This document shows positions 8,493 to 15,151 of a stretch of 44,843 nucleotides of DNA, one piece after another; the stretch's first letter is position 1, and each line of letters begins with the position of its first letter. Position numbers and translations under genes: made by a program. Origin of the DNA: a virus; the IMG/VR virus record IMGVR_UViG_3300037504_000456, positions 1-44,843 of that record; one strand, given 5' to 3'. The notes under the pieces are model-generated. The model had not been told where the DNA came from and did no database searches. It saw nothing but the letters and a program-made list of their open reading frames with translations.

Positions 8493-9049
8493 TAATCATA
8501 ACCCGAGAATACCTCCGCGAGCGCGGTGCCTGCTACAGCGACGAGGAGATCGCGGAGCTGGTCCCGCCTGAGGGGCTGACACCGCTTCAGGTGTGCGACG
8601 CGAGCCACGTCCCGCCAGAGGATCGACTTTGGGTGCTGTTGCACCCAGACGTCCTCTCGGAGATGACCTTGCGGCTGCTCGCTTGCGATTGGGCCGAGCG
8701 GGCGTTGGAGCTCGTGGGGTCACCAGACCCGCGCAGTGTTGAGGTGGTCGAGGTAGCGCGACGATACACGAGAAGGGAAGCGACACGCGAAGAACTGGAT
8801 GTCGCGTGGTACGCCGCGAGGGACGCCGCGCGGGACGCAGCGAGATTCGCCGCAAGATTCGCCGCAAGATTCGCCGCAAGATTCGCCGCAAGATTCGCCG
8901 CGAGTGTCGCAGCGCGGGACGCCGCGTGGGACGTCGCGTGGGACGCCGCGAGTGTCACCGCGTGGTGCGTCGCGCGGGACGCCGCATGGGACGCCGCGCG
9001 GGATGTGCAGATTGCAGACGTTCGTGCAGCGTTGACGGTAGAACCATGA
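8489..9049 (+). CDS. Ala-repeat (Imm-5-like) protein, copy 2
   Basis: A 186-residue paralogue starting at an ATG that overlaps the copy 1 stop. The N-terminal 95 residues form the conserved head, with LVPPEGLTPLQVC, PEDRLWVLL and GSPDPRSVEV. Residues about 108-172 are a tetrapeptide repeat of the form x-A-A-R/W/S, predicted as a long amphipathic helix, then a conserved end IADVRAAL. Five of the repeat units are encoded by identical 12-bp DNA units. The biochemical role is unknown and the 'immunity' label would be by resemblance only. The gene overlaps the next one by 4 bases. Confidence 0.7.
   Translation: MIIITREYLRERGACYSDEEIAELVPPEGLTPLQVCDASHVPPEDRLWVLLHPDVLSEMTLRLLACDWAERALELVGSPDPRSVEVVEVARRYTRREATREELDVAWYAARDAARDAARFAARFAARFAARFAARFAASVAARDAAWDVAWDAASVTAWCVARDAAWDAARDVQIADVRAALTVEP
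8843..8902 (+). repeat. 12-bp minisatellite (5 copies)
   Basis: Five direct copies of AGATTCGCCGCA (the last ends in G) encode the F-A-A-R units of the Ala-repeat protein. Copy number should vary between related phages by slippage without breaking the frame. Confidence 0.95.
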
Positions 9050-9795
9050 CCCGAGAATATCCACTGACACCGTGCAAAGAAACTCACGAGGTAGTTGCAC
9101 TCTCCGGCGGTAAGGATTCAACAGCGCTGGCGCTCCGGTTAGCCGAGCTGGAACCCGAGACTGACCCGACATACCTAATCACTCCGACGGGCGACGAATT
9201 GCCGGAGATGGTTGCTCATTGGGCGCACTTGGAAGATCTACTGGGCAAGCCGCTGACGCGGGTCCGGCACAAGTTGGACCTGAACGAGCTGATTGAGTTT
9301 TACGGGGCGCTCCCAAACTGGCGGCAGCGCTGGTGCACTCGGCAGCTCAAGATCGAGCCGTGCCTTGCGTGGATTCGGCGACAGCCCGGGCCGGTCACTC
9401 TTTGCGTGGGGCTCCGCGCCGATGAGGAAGAACGCAAGGGCATCTATTCGTCGGACGTGACGACGCGCTTTCCGCTCCGGGAGTGGGGTTGGGGGCTTGC
9501 TGAGGTCCAGTCGTACCTCGCCGAGCGCGGAGTCGCGATCCCGCGCCGTACTGACTGTGCGCGATGCTATGGCCAGCGTCTCTCGGAGTGGTGGGACCTG
9601 TGGCGACAATACCCGGACATTTACGAACACGCGGCGCAGCAGGAGATTCGCACCGGCTACACGTTCCGATCGCCGTCGCGTGATAAGTGGCCTGCGGGGC
9701 TCGTAGAACTCCGGCGAAAATTCGAGGAAGGGGAGCGCCCGCGCGGTGCCGGACGCGACGACGACGACGCTAGCTGTAGAGTGTGCAGACTATGA
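9046..9795 (+). CDS. PAPS-reductase-like PP-loop enzyme
   Basis: A 249-residue protein with an N-terminal PP-loop SGGKDST (20-26), which binds ATP and releases pyrophosphate in the PAPS reductase/adenylyltransferase superfamily. WCTRQLKIEPC, a later CARC and a terminal CRVC give cysteines that could bind a metal or Fe-S cluster. Phage members of this family have been linked to sulfur transfer or base modification, but the sequence does not say which. ATG 9046 overlaps the previous stop (ATGA). The first 6 residues and their DNA match the start of the Ala-repeat genes, suggesting a recombined 5' end. Confidence 0.75.
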   Translation: MTREYPLTPCKETHEVVALSGGKDSTALALRLAELEPETDPTYLITPTGDELPEMVAHWAHLEDLLGKPLTRVRHKLDLNELIEFYGALPNWRQRWCTRQLKIEPCLAWIRRQPGPVTLCVGLRADEEERKGIYSSDVTTRFPLREWGWGLAEVQSYLAERGVAIPRRTDCARCYGQRLSEWWDLWRQYPDIYEHAAQQEIRTGYTFRSPSRDKWPAGLVELRRKFEEGERPRGAGRDDDDASCRVCRL

Positions 9796-9846
9796 CGGCT
9801 CCCTCGCCGGGACCGGGATGACACCAAATCGAACGACGGAGAAGAA

Positions 9847-11172
9847 GTGCGAAAAATCAAACAACACGAAGGTCGCGAGATCCGGGGCCTGAAACTGAAG
9901 GCGTACCCGACGGCTGAGCAGGAGATGGCGCTACTTGACGTGCAGCGCCGCTTGCGACGCCTCTGGAACTGGCTGGTTGCTCGCGCCGCCGACACAAGGG
10001 CCGCGAACGAGGCATGGGCCGTCAAGAACGGCGCCGGCCCTCGCCCCGAGCGCCCTGCCAATGACGCGGGTGCTGATGCGTGGGCGGCCTATAAGGGCAG
10101 CATGCGCGCGTGGTACGCGGACGTGCGTCGGGTACTGGAGCCGCATCGAAAGGATTCGGCGTTCAGGTATCGGAACGTAAGGGACTACTGCCAGCAGTTC
10201 GGCGTGAAGCACGATTATCAGTTGTACCCGCATCTTTTCGACGACGACCCGCCCGCATCTGCTCTATTGCAGGCGCTGTTTAAGGCTTACGATCAAGCGC
10301 TTGCGGGCACTCAGCGAGGCATGGCGCCTCCCCGACGCAAGAAGCGTGACGAGGACATGCTCCTCCAGTCGGGCACCGGCAAGCTGTTCCGCGTTGGCGC
10401 GTTCGGTTCGAGGCCCTCGTGTCGGAACGGTCGTAAGGATTGGCTGGACGCGCAGATCCAGATACCGGGCGTGGGCCGTATAGCGTGCCGGCTAGGTTCT
10501 GATCGCGGGTTGCAGTCGTCTGAGTATTGGGTCGAGGGCGCGTCGCTCCGGCGGGAGGGAGACGGCTGGTATGCTGCGATCCGCCAGCATGTCATCGTGC
10601 CACCAAAGCCCAAGGGTGTTGGCGCGTGCGGGATCGATGTGGGCCTCGTCAGTATGTTCGCGGTCGTGGGAGACGACGGAGCAACGCTGCTCGCCGACAA
10701 CACGCGACGTGGATCTCACCGGGGCCACCTCCGCACGCCTGGGGGCTATGTTGAGTGGATTGCCGAGCGCCAGGCTGCTGGGTTGCCGGTGTCCAGGATG
10801 CATTGCCGGGCAGCCCGTCACGTTCGTGAATACGTGCGTCGAGAGCTATTCCCTTTCACGGACCGCTACGAATTCATCGTGGTGGAGGACCTGCCACCGA
10901 ACATCGGGCAGCGCGGGCTACCGCATCTGTCATTCATGCGGACGGTTCGGACGATGCTGATCCAGCGCTACGGAAGTGAGCGGGTGATAGACGTCGATCC
11001 TACTGATACCTCCCGTACATGCTCGATGTGTGGGGAAATGCAGCCTCGGTCGTGGTCCGATATTCCGGGGCGGGTCGGTAGATGTGCCTCATGTGGGCAC
11101 GAGGAAAATAGTGACTTGAATGCCGCGCGAAATGTGCTACATAGATTAGTGGAATCGGAAGCGGCCGAATGA
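9847..11172 (+). CDS. tnpB: TnpB/Cas12-like RuvC nuclease (IS200/IS605 family)
   Basis: A 441-residue protein with the TnpB architecture: an N-terminal helical region (LKLKAYPTAEQE), then RuvC-I GIDVGL (Asp264), RuvC-II VVEDLPPN (Glu347), a four-cysteine zinc ribbon (CSMCGE...CASCGHE) and RuvC-III with Asp423 (NSDLNAARN). All three catalytic acids and all four cysteines are present, so it is expected to be an active RNA-guided DNA nuclease. The start is GTG 9847 with GGAGAAGAA just upstream. No Y1 transposase (TnpA) accompanies it. Immediately 3' begins a series of hairpin repeats on the same strand, the side on which TnpB guide RNAs are normally encoded. It could be a transposon relic, a guide-directed weapon, or a regulator. 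Confidence 0.9.
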   Translation: MRKIKQHEGREIRGLKLKAYPTAEQEMALLDVQRRLRRLWNWLVARAADTRAANEAWAVKNGAGPRPERPANDAGADAWAAYKGSMRAWYADVRRVLEPHRKDSAFRYRNVRDYCQQFGVKHDYQLYPHLFDDDPPASALLQALFKAYDQALAGTQRGMAPPRRKKRDEDMLLQSGTGKLFRVGAFGSRPSCRNGRKDWLDAQIQIPGVGRIACRLGSDRGLQSSEYWVEGASLRREGDGWYAAIRQHVIVPPKPKGVGACGIDVGLVSMFAVVGDDGATLLADNTRRGSHRGHLRTPGGYVEWIAERQAAGLPVSRMHCRAARHVREYVRRELFPFTDRYEFIVVEDLPPNIGQRGLPHLSFMRTVRTMLIQRYGSERVIDVDPTDTSRTCSMCGEMQPRSWSDIPGRVGRCASCGHEENSDLNAARNVLHRLVESEAAE

Positions 11173-11186
11173 GCACCCCACAATAC

Positions 11187-11611
11187 CTACCAGGCCCAGC
11201 TGTCTCTGGGACGGGTCGTGACCGACTACACCTACCAGGCCCGGCTGTCTCCGGGACGACGAGAACAAGACGGGGGCAACGACCCACAACACCTACCAGG
11301 CCCGGCTGTCTCCGGGACGGGCATGACCGACTACACCTACCAGGCCCAGCTGTCTCTGGGACCTGCGTGGATATCCACGCACACGACCCGCGTGCACCTA
11401 CCAGGCCCAGCTGTCTCCGGGACATGACCCGAACCCCCGCAATACCTACCAGGCCCGGCTGTCTCCGGGACGGATCAAATCTGAGATCGCCGACCGCACC
11501 GAAAAGGTCGTCAAAACGTTAGCGAAAACCTCGCAACACCTACCAGGCCCAGCTGTCTCTGGGACACGGTACCGGCGCGCAACACCTACCAGGCCCAGCT
11601 GTCTCTGGGAC
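11187..11611 (+). repeat. Eight-copy hairpin repeat array downstream of tnpB
   Basis: The 26-bp core is CTACCAGG, then a stem-loop CCCGG-CTGTCT-CCGGG, then AC. Copies lie at 11187-11212, 11232-11257, 11293-11318, 11337-11362, 11398-11423, 11446-11471, 11540-11565 and 11586-11611. Copies 1, 4, 7 and 8 have CCCAG...CTGGG, a compensated base-pair change. Copy 5 has an A.C mismatch. Most copies are preceded by a further conserved CAA(C/T)AC. Intervals are 19, 35, 18, 35, 22, 68 and 20 bp, so this is not a regular CRISPR array. The interval after copy 4 contains an 18-bp perfect palindrome (11364-11381). Spacing is not a multiple of 3, and the repeat is read as different peptides in different copies, so selection acts on the nucleic acid. 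Confidence 0.9.
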
Positions 11612-11690
11612 AACGGTACCAAGGTCCCGCATCACCCGCGCGATGAACATCATCTGTGCATCATATGCGAAGCGGAGGAGGGCAACCGAC

Positions 11691-11852
11691 ATGTATCGTA
11701 AAGGCGTCCAGAGGTGGCTAGCTACACGCCAAGACGGTGTGTGGCGTGTCACACACGTAAGAGCCAAAACGGCCAAGGTGGCTCGGTTCCGGGCTGCCTT
11801 GCTCGGTGGAGGGGATCCTTACGCGTGGCGAGTCGAAAAGGTGTCAGGATGA
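11691..11852 (+). CDS. Small basic hypothetical protein
   Basis: A 53-residue basic protein. ATG 11691 is chosen over ATG 11643 because GGAGGAGGG ends 8 bases upstream, one of the best ribosome binding sites in the window. No motif was recognised. It overlaps the DUF3310-like gene by 4 bases and is the first gene after the hairpin array. Confidence 0.55.
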   Translation: MYRKGVQRWLATRQDGVWRVTHVRAKTAKVARFRAALLGGGDPYAWRVEKVSG

Positions 11853-12061
11853 ACGACGACTCAATCAACCGACCGAGTCATTACACATCGCACCCGAGCG
11901 GGATTGAATGCATCGAGATCACGGAGCATTTCAATTTCTGCATCGGTAACGCTATCAAGTATCTCTGGCGCGCGGGTCTGAAGGGCGACGCACTGGAAGA
12001 CTTGCGCAAAGCTCGATGGTATATTGACCGGGAGATCTCCCGGCGCGGAGGGTGCCAATGA
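11849..12061 (+). CDS. DUF3310-like phage protein
   Basis: A 70-residue protein with the DUF3310 pattern: RPSHYTSHPSGIECIEI, then FCIGNAIKYLWRAGLKG and EDLRKARWYIDREI. This family is widespread in phages and has been called SaV-like or nucleotide-kinase-like, with no firmly known function. The ATG overlaps the preceding stop (ATGA) and the gene's own stop overlaps the next ATG, so it sits in a coupled run of genes. Confidence 0.8.
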   Translation: MNDDSINRPSHYTSHPSGIECIEITEHFNFCIGNAIKYLWRAGLKGDALEDLRKARWYIDREISRRGGCQ

Positions 12062-12462
12062 CGAAACGACGAATGCGTTGCACGTGGTGTGGTGAACTGG
12101 CGCACATGGTTGAACTACAGGTGCGCCGAGACGCTGCGAATCACTTGCACTGGTTCCACGCACGATGCTGGTTGGAGCATTGCCAGTTTATCGGGGAGCT
12201 CTCTCCTACCAGGTCCGGCTGTCTCCGGGACATCAGAGCCGAAGCCGAGCGCGACGAGGCTCTGGAGCGCGCCGAGCAGGCCGAAGCCGAACGCGACGAG
12301 GCACGAGCATCCGACAAGGAGTCGCTCGAGATGTATCGCCAGGCTCGGGAGCGCGCCGAGCGGGCCGTGGCCGAACGCGACCATTTGCGGGAAGCGTTAA
12401 GGCAAACACTAAAGAGATGTAGACAATTGTCATTGCGTGCACTGGGGGTGGGTGGGAAATGA
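12058..12462 (+). CDS. Zinc-finger plus coiled-coil protein carrying an embedded hairpin repeat
   Basis: A 134-residue protein. The N-terminus has C-x2-C (CTWCGE) and later HWFHARC, a plausible zinc site. The C-terminal two thirds are a charged coiled coil with tandem AEAERDEA-type repeats. Between them, residues about 50-58 (PTRSGCLRD) are encoded by a copy of the dispersed hairpin repeat (12206-12231). The repeat seems to have inserted, or been exapted, as an in-frame linker. Function unknown. Confidence 0.6.
   Translation: MTKRRMRCTWCGELAHMVELQVRRDAANHLHWFHARCWLEHCQFIGELSPTRSGCLRDIRAEAERDEALERAEQAEAERDEARASDKESLEMYRQARERAERAVAERDHLREALRQTLKRCRQLSLRALGVGGK
12206..12231 (+). repeat. Hairpin repeat copy 9, inside a coding gene
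   Basis: Same 26-bp core as the array, with one change (AGGTCCGG). It turns the outer stem pair into a T.G wobble and leaves the hairpin foldable. It lies in frame inside the 12058 gene. Confidence 0.9.
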
Positions 12463-12869
12463 TCCTAGGAATCGATCCAGGTAAGAAGCCCGGATATGCG
12501 ATTGTAGCCGCCACCGGAATCGTCTACATGGGTCGAGAGTTGCCGGTGCTGGGTTCGGTTCAACGCATCCTATGTGAGCGGCCGCGTCTCCGTGTCGGGG
12601 GACGGCGACTGGACCCCAATTCGATCGTTACGCTCGCGTGCACGGCAGGAGAGCAGATGGGCCGTGCGTGCGAGCGATACCCCCAAGCCGAGAGCGAGTG
12701 GGTCGATCCACGTAAGTGGAAGGGGACGATCCCTAAGGAAATCATGACGAATCGGATCCGCCGGTTCGCCGAACAGCTGGACGGGTACGACCCCAAGAAA
12801 GCGAACAGTGACGTGCTAGACGCGCTCGGGCTGGCGTTGTGGGGTCTCGGACACGATTGGAATTGGTGA
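12459..12869 (+). CDS. RuvC-like Holliday junction resolvase
   Basis: A 136-residue protein starting with ILGIDPGKKPGYAIV (Asp6 of the first RuvC motif) and ending with SDVLDALGLALWGL, the last acidic motif of the RNase H-like fold. This matches phage RuvC-type resolvases, which cut branched DNA before packaging. ATG overlaps the previous stop (ATGA). Confidence 0.8.
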   Translation: MILGIDPGKKPGYAIVAATGIVYMGRELPVLGSVQRILCERPRLRVGGRRLDPNSIVTLACTAGEQMGRACERYPQAESEWVDPRKWKGTIPKEIMTNRIRRFAEQLDGYDPKKANSDVLDALGLALWGLGHDWNW

Positions 12870-12873
12870 TGTT

Positions 12874-13116
12874 ATGAAATTAAGAACCAGGTGCATGGTC
12901 TGCGGCAAGCGGACTCGAGGCGACCTAGGACCTAACTGGATCTGCGATCGGTGCCAGCGTGGCGAGGTAAGCAGTCTATGCCCCCAATGCTACGATCTAC
13001 CGCACCGACGCCCTGTGGACAGCCCGTGCGTGTGCGGTGCATGCTACGAGTCGCCCGAGCGCGTGCCGCGGATGGCGGAGGTTGGTTGCGCGCTGAACTG
13101 GCGAGAAGGATGGTAA
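12874..13116 (+). CDS. Small zinc-ribbon protein
   Basis: An 80-residue protein with four Cys pairs (CMVC, CDRC, CPQC, CVCGAC), so one or two zinc ribbons. Such small phage proteins usually bind nucleic acid or a host protein, but no specific family was recognised. It lies 4 bases after the RuvC-like gene and 1 base before the next. Confidence 0.55.
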   Translation: MKLRTRCMVCGKRTRGDLGPNWICDRCQRGEVSSLCPQCYDLPHRRPVDSPCVCGACYESPERVPRMAEVGCALNWREGW

Positions 13117-13117
13117 C

Positions 13118-13594
13118 ATGTGGTGGCGAGTAGAATTTAATCCAGACGGCGTAATCACACGAGTGAGCCTGATTGAATCAGATGTCAATCTGCCTAATGG
13201 TTCGTCGGTCTGCTATGTCCAGGCACCCGATGAGGATTCGGCGAAGTATGCGGCTTACCGGGCACGGCAGCGGACCACGCAAAAGGAGCGACGTGCACGC
13301 CTACGGGAACAGGGGCTGTGCCGTTGCGGGCGGCATATTGACGACAACCGATTCGCGAGATGTTCGACCTGTCGTGTACGCTCGGTCCAGGACGAGAAAC
13401 GGAGCCGCAGACGAAAGCGTGGGGAGCAAGTCGAAACACCGAGCCGAGCGGAATCGTTTGCGGCACGCAAGCGCTACGATCGCCAGCAGGTCCTCCTCGA
13501 GGTCCTGAAGGCGTGGCTGGCCGCCTCAACCAATCGAGAATTCTCGGATTGGCTACGAGGAGAGCTAACAGCGACCGGGTACGATCCGACATGA
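13118..13594 (+). CDS. Basic zinc-binding hypothetical protein
   Basis: A 158-residue protein. Its middle part carries CRCGR and CSTCR, a four-cysteine zinc site, flanked by strongly basic stretches (RARLREQ, KRSRRRKRGE), which suggests nucleic-acid binding. The last part is a helical region. It is the last gene before the promoter-bearing gap at 13595-13784. Function unknown. Confidence 0.55.
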   Translation: MWWRVEFNPDGVITRVSLIESDVNLPNGSSVCYVQAPDEDSAKYAAYRARQRTTQKERRARLREQGLCRCGRHIDDNRFARCSTCRVRSVQDEKRSRRRKRGEQVETPSRAESFAARKRYDRQQVLLEVLKAWLAASTNREFSDWLRGELTATGYDPT

Positions 13595-13604
13595 TCCGGG
13601 ACGC

Positions 13605-13648
13605 GGTGTCGATTTCCCCTTGCGCGCCTCGTCGGGATGAATTATAAC
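13605..13648 (+). promoter_or_regulatory. Repeated sigma70-like promoter, copy P1 (orphan)
   Basis: GGTGTCGATTTCCCC precedes a -35 TTGCGC (13620-13625), a 17-bp spacer containing the CCTCGTCGGG motif, and a -10 TATAAC (13643-13648). It is nearly identical to P2 but is followed by ACTAC...GTAGT, a small hairpin, instead of a start codon. It may drive a short leader or reinforce P2. Confidence 0.65.
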
Positions 13649-13733
13649 TACTACGGGGGTAGTATATCCTCAGATCAGGTCGGGCGTCCGAACAGATCTT
13701 TGCGCACCCCGTCGGGCAAAAAAATCGATACGA

Positions 13734-13777
13734 GGTGTCGATTTCCCCTTGCGCACCCCGTCGGGATGAATTATAAC
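13734..13777 (+). promoter_or_regulatory. Repeated sigma70-like promoter, copy P2 (predicted leaderless)
   Basis: The -35 TTGCGC (13749-13754), 17-bp spacer and -10 TATAAC (13772-13777) are followed by exactly 7 bases and then ATG 13785. A transcript starting about 7 bases after the -10 would begin at the ATG. The spacer contains CCCGTCGGG, a palindrome with a one-base centre that may be an operator. A partial copy lacking a -10 lies at 13700-13716 (TTGCGCACCCCGTCGGG). Confidence 0.75.
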
Positions 13778-13784
13778 TATAAAC

Positions 13785-14006
13785 ATGATGACGACGACGG
13801 CAGCCAACGAAATCCGGATCTGGAACAAGTACCGCCACATTCTTACGACCCGCCAGGGCTGCTCGGCCATGGTAAAGATGCTCCGGACGAAGTCCTGCCG
13901 CCGCTTGGTCGTCGCCTACGCCGACGGCCGGTGGTCACGAATCAAGAAAGCCCTCCGGGCCATCCGTGCAGAGCACGGGCCCGAGGTCGCCGAACACTTC
14001 GGGTGA
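13785..14006 (+). CDS. Small basic early-type protein
   Basis: A 73-residue basic protein starting ATG-ATG directly after promoter P2, with no room for a ribosome binding site. It has a helical, Lys/Arg-rich composition and no recognised motif. Its position behind the strongest-looking promoter suggests early expression and perhaps a host-takeover or regulatory role, which is inferred only from context. Confidence 0.6.
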   Translation: MMTTTAANEIRIWNKYRHILTTRQGCSAMVKMLRTKSCRRLVVAYADGRWSRIKKALRAIRAEHGPEVAEHFG

Positions 14007-14034
14007 GGCCCCACGAACCACGAAAGATAGAACC

Positions 14035-14403
14035 ATGAACGACCAAAAAGTTATCAGCGCTTTGCGCAACCTAACCGAAGGCGCAGCAGAACAAATCATC
14101 CAGGCACTTCTAGATGATTATGAGGAAGAAGCTGCAATAGAAATTCTTAAACAGCATGGCGTCTCCGTCATCGTCGCTGACGACGGGAACGCCGAGGTAG
14201 AATACCCTCATTGTGATACACTCAATGAGGCCGTCAACGAATTCGTTGAAGATGGTGATTGGGGTGATCCATCTAGCGCAATTTGGATCGATGTCTACGC
14301 ATGGCGTCGGTGGAAGCTAGGATCGATCGTTCACGATGAAGATCGCGAACACTTCACGGTTGAAATCGACCCCGAAGAGATGCTGACCAAAACTGATGAG
14401 TAG
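14035..14403 (+). CDS. Acidic hypothetical protein
   Basis: A 122-residue, strongly acidic protein, with runs such as DDYEEEAAIEIL and FVEDGDWGD, and noticeably less GC-rich than its neighbours. It is read from ATG 14035. Small acidic early phage proteins are sometimes DNA mimics or anti-restriction factors. Nothing here proves that, and no family was recognised. Confidence 0.6.
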   Translation: MNDQKVISALRNLTEGAAEQIIQALLDDYEEEAAIEILKQHGVSVIVADDGNAEVEYPHCDTLNEAVNEFVEDGDWGDPSSAIWIDVYAWRRWKLGSIVHDEDREHFTVEIDPEEMLTKTDE

Positions 14404-14440
14404 TATTTGAGTGCATTGCGAGGCCCCATCCGCCGACCAG

Positions 14441-14481
14441 TGTCGATTTCCCTTGCACACTTCAACGAAACGATCTAAGGT
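14441..14481 (+). promoter_or_regulatory. Repeated promoter, diverged copy P3
   Basis: TGTCGATTTCCC and -35 TTGCAC (14453-14458) are conserved, but the spacer and -10 (TAAGGT at 17 bp) have diverged. TAAGG also serves as a good ribosome binding site for ATG 14490. It is probably weaker than P2, or has been changed to give a leadered mRNA. Confidence 0.45.
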
Positions 14482-14489
14482 AAATCATC

Positions 14490-14849
14490 ATGAAGAACAC
14501 GAACCACCGATGCGAAGAAACTCAGTACACCGTCCGCGTAAGCGCCGCGAACATGCCGGCCAAGTGTTGGGGTCGGTACTGCCACGTGGCAGTAGTGGCC
14601 CACCCGGCCGGACATACCGTGTCGCAGATCCGGGACACGCGGAAGCAACGAGTCGTCGCGGAGTGGCGTCGGCAGCACGACGGGTCTACGCTCCGGTCCG
14701 CTTCTGAGCGGGCCCTGGCGGCTGCTAACGACCACGCACAAGACCTCCGCGGCGTGTGCCGCAACGAGACCCCGCAGCTCAAGAGGGTCTCGATTGCCGA
14801 GATCCCGTGGGATCTCGACGTGCACGGGCGGCCGGAGGCGTCGTGCTGA
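14490..14849 (+). CDS. Hypothetical protein
   Basis: A 119-residue basic protein with AAGG at a good distance upstream. It contains several Cys and His residues but no regular zinc-finger spacing. It overlaps the next gene by 7 bases. No family recognised. Confidence 0.5.
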   Translation: MKNTNHRCEETQYTVRVSAANMPAKCWGRYCHVAVVAHPAGHTVSQIRDTRKQRVVAEWRRQHDGSTLRSASERALAAANDHAQDLRGVCRNETPQLKRVSIAEIPWDLDVHGRPEASC

Positions 14850-15064
14850 GTCGGGCAGACGCGTGGGAGCGCCGAGGCAGGGAACTGATCCGGCAAGCGA
14901 AGGAAGCACGCCGGACCAGTGACTACCACCTGGCAGCCATCCTGGACAAGGATGGGGCGGCACTCATCCGCATGGCTGACGAGGAGCGCCTCGTTGAAGC
15001 TGGCACTCACCGTTGGCACCCGCTCACGGGCCGTCTCGTCCCCACGAACCACGAACGGGTCTAA
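14843..15064 (+). CDS. Small helical hypothetical protein
   Basis: A 73-residue protein read from GTG 14843 with GGAGG five bases upstream, overlapping the preceding stop. It is mostly helical (AWERRGRELIRQAKEARR). It is the last + strand gene before the convergent minus-strand gene. Function unknown. Confidence 0.5.
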   Translation: MLSRADAWERRGRELIRQAKEARRTSDYHLAAILDKDGAALIRMADEERLVEAGTHRWHPLTGRLVPTNHERV

Positions 15065-15086
15065 GCGCCCCGTGAAGGCTCCGCGT

Positions 15087-15120
15087 AACCGATCTGGATA
15101 GCTAGCTATCTGGGCCGGTT
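15087..15120. terminator. Hairpin between convergent genes
   Basis: An imperfect long inverted repeat: AACCG (15087-15091) pairs with CGGTT (15116-15120), enclosing the perfect 14-bp palindrome GATAGCTAGCTATC (15097-15110). It sits between the + strand gene ending at 15064 and the minus-strand gene ending at 15152, where a bidirectional terminator is expected. There is no long T-run on either side. Confidence 0.5.
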
Positions 15121-15151
15121 GCGCGAAGTCTTTTCGGGGTGTGCGTCGGTT

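Noticed and set aside
8799-9035. Open frames with SRGTPRGT and RRKIRRK repeats across the Ala-repeat gene
   Set aside because: They are other-frame readings of the 12-bp minisatellite and of Ala-rich codons. The frame with the conserved head and tail is the real one.
11169-11522. A 117-codon open frame starting ATGA over the tnpB stop and running through the hairpin array
   Set aside because: Its sequence consists of the repeat read in changing frames (LPGPAVSGT, PTRPGCLRD). The repeat has no stop in any frame, so openness is expected. The repeats are conserved as nucleic acid, not as protein.
11187-11611. Classical CRISPR array
   Set aside because: Intervals range from 18 to 68 bp, some are palindromes, two are near copies of each other, and there is no cas1/cas2 or leader. 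The family is also scattered singly over 14 kb.
13194-13838. A 214-codon minus-strand open frame across 13118-13784
   Set aside because: It runs through the repeated promoters and yields duplicated peptides (YNSSRRGAQGEIDT) from that DNA. The + strand genes have zinc motifs and better context.
14522-15052. A 176-codon minus-strand open frame
   Set aside because: Opposes two + strand genes with good ribosome binding sites and tight overlap. It shows no motif.
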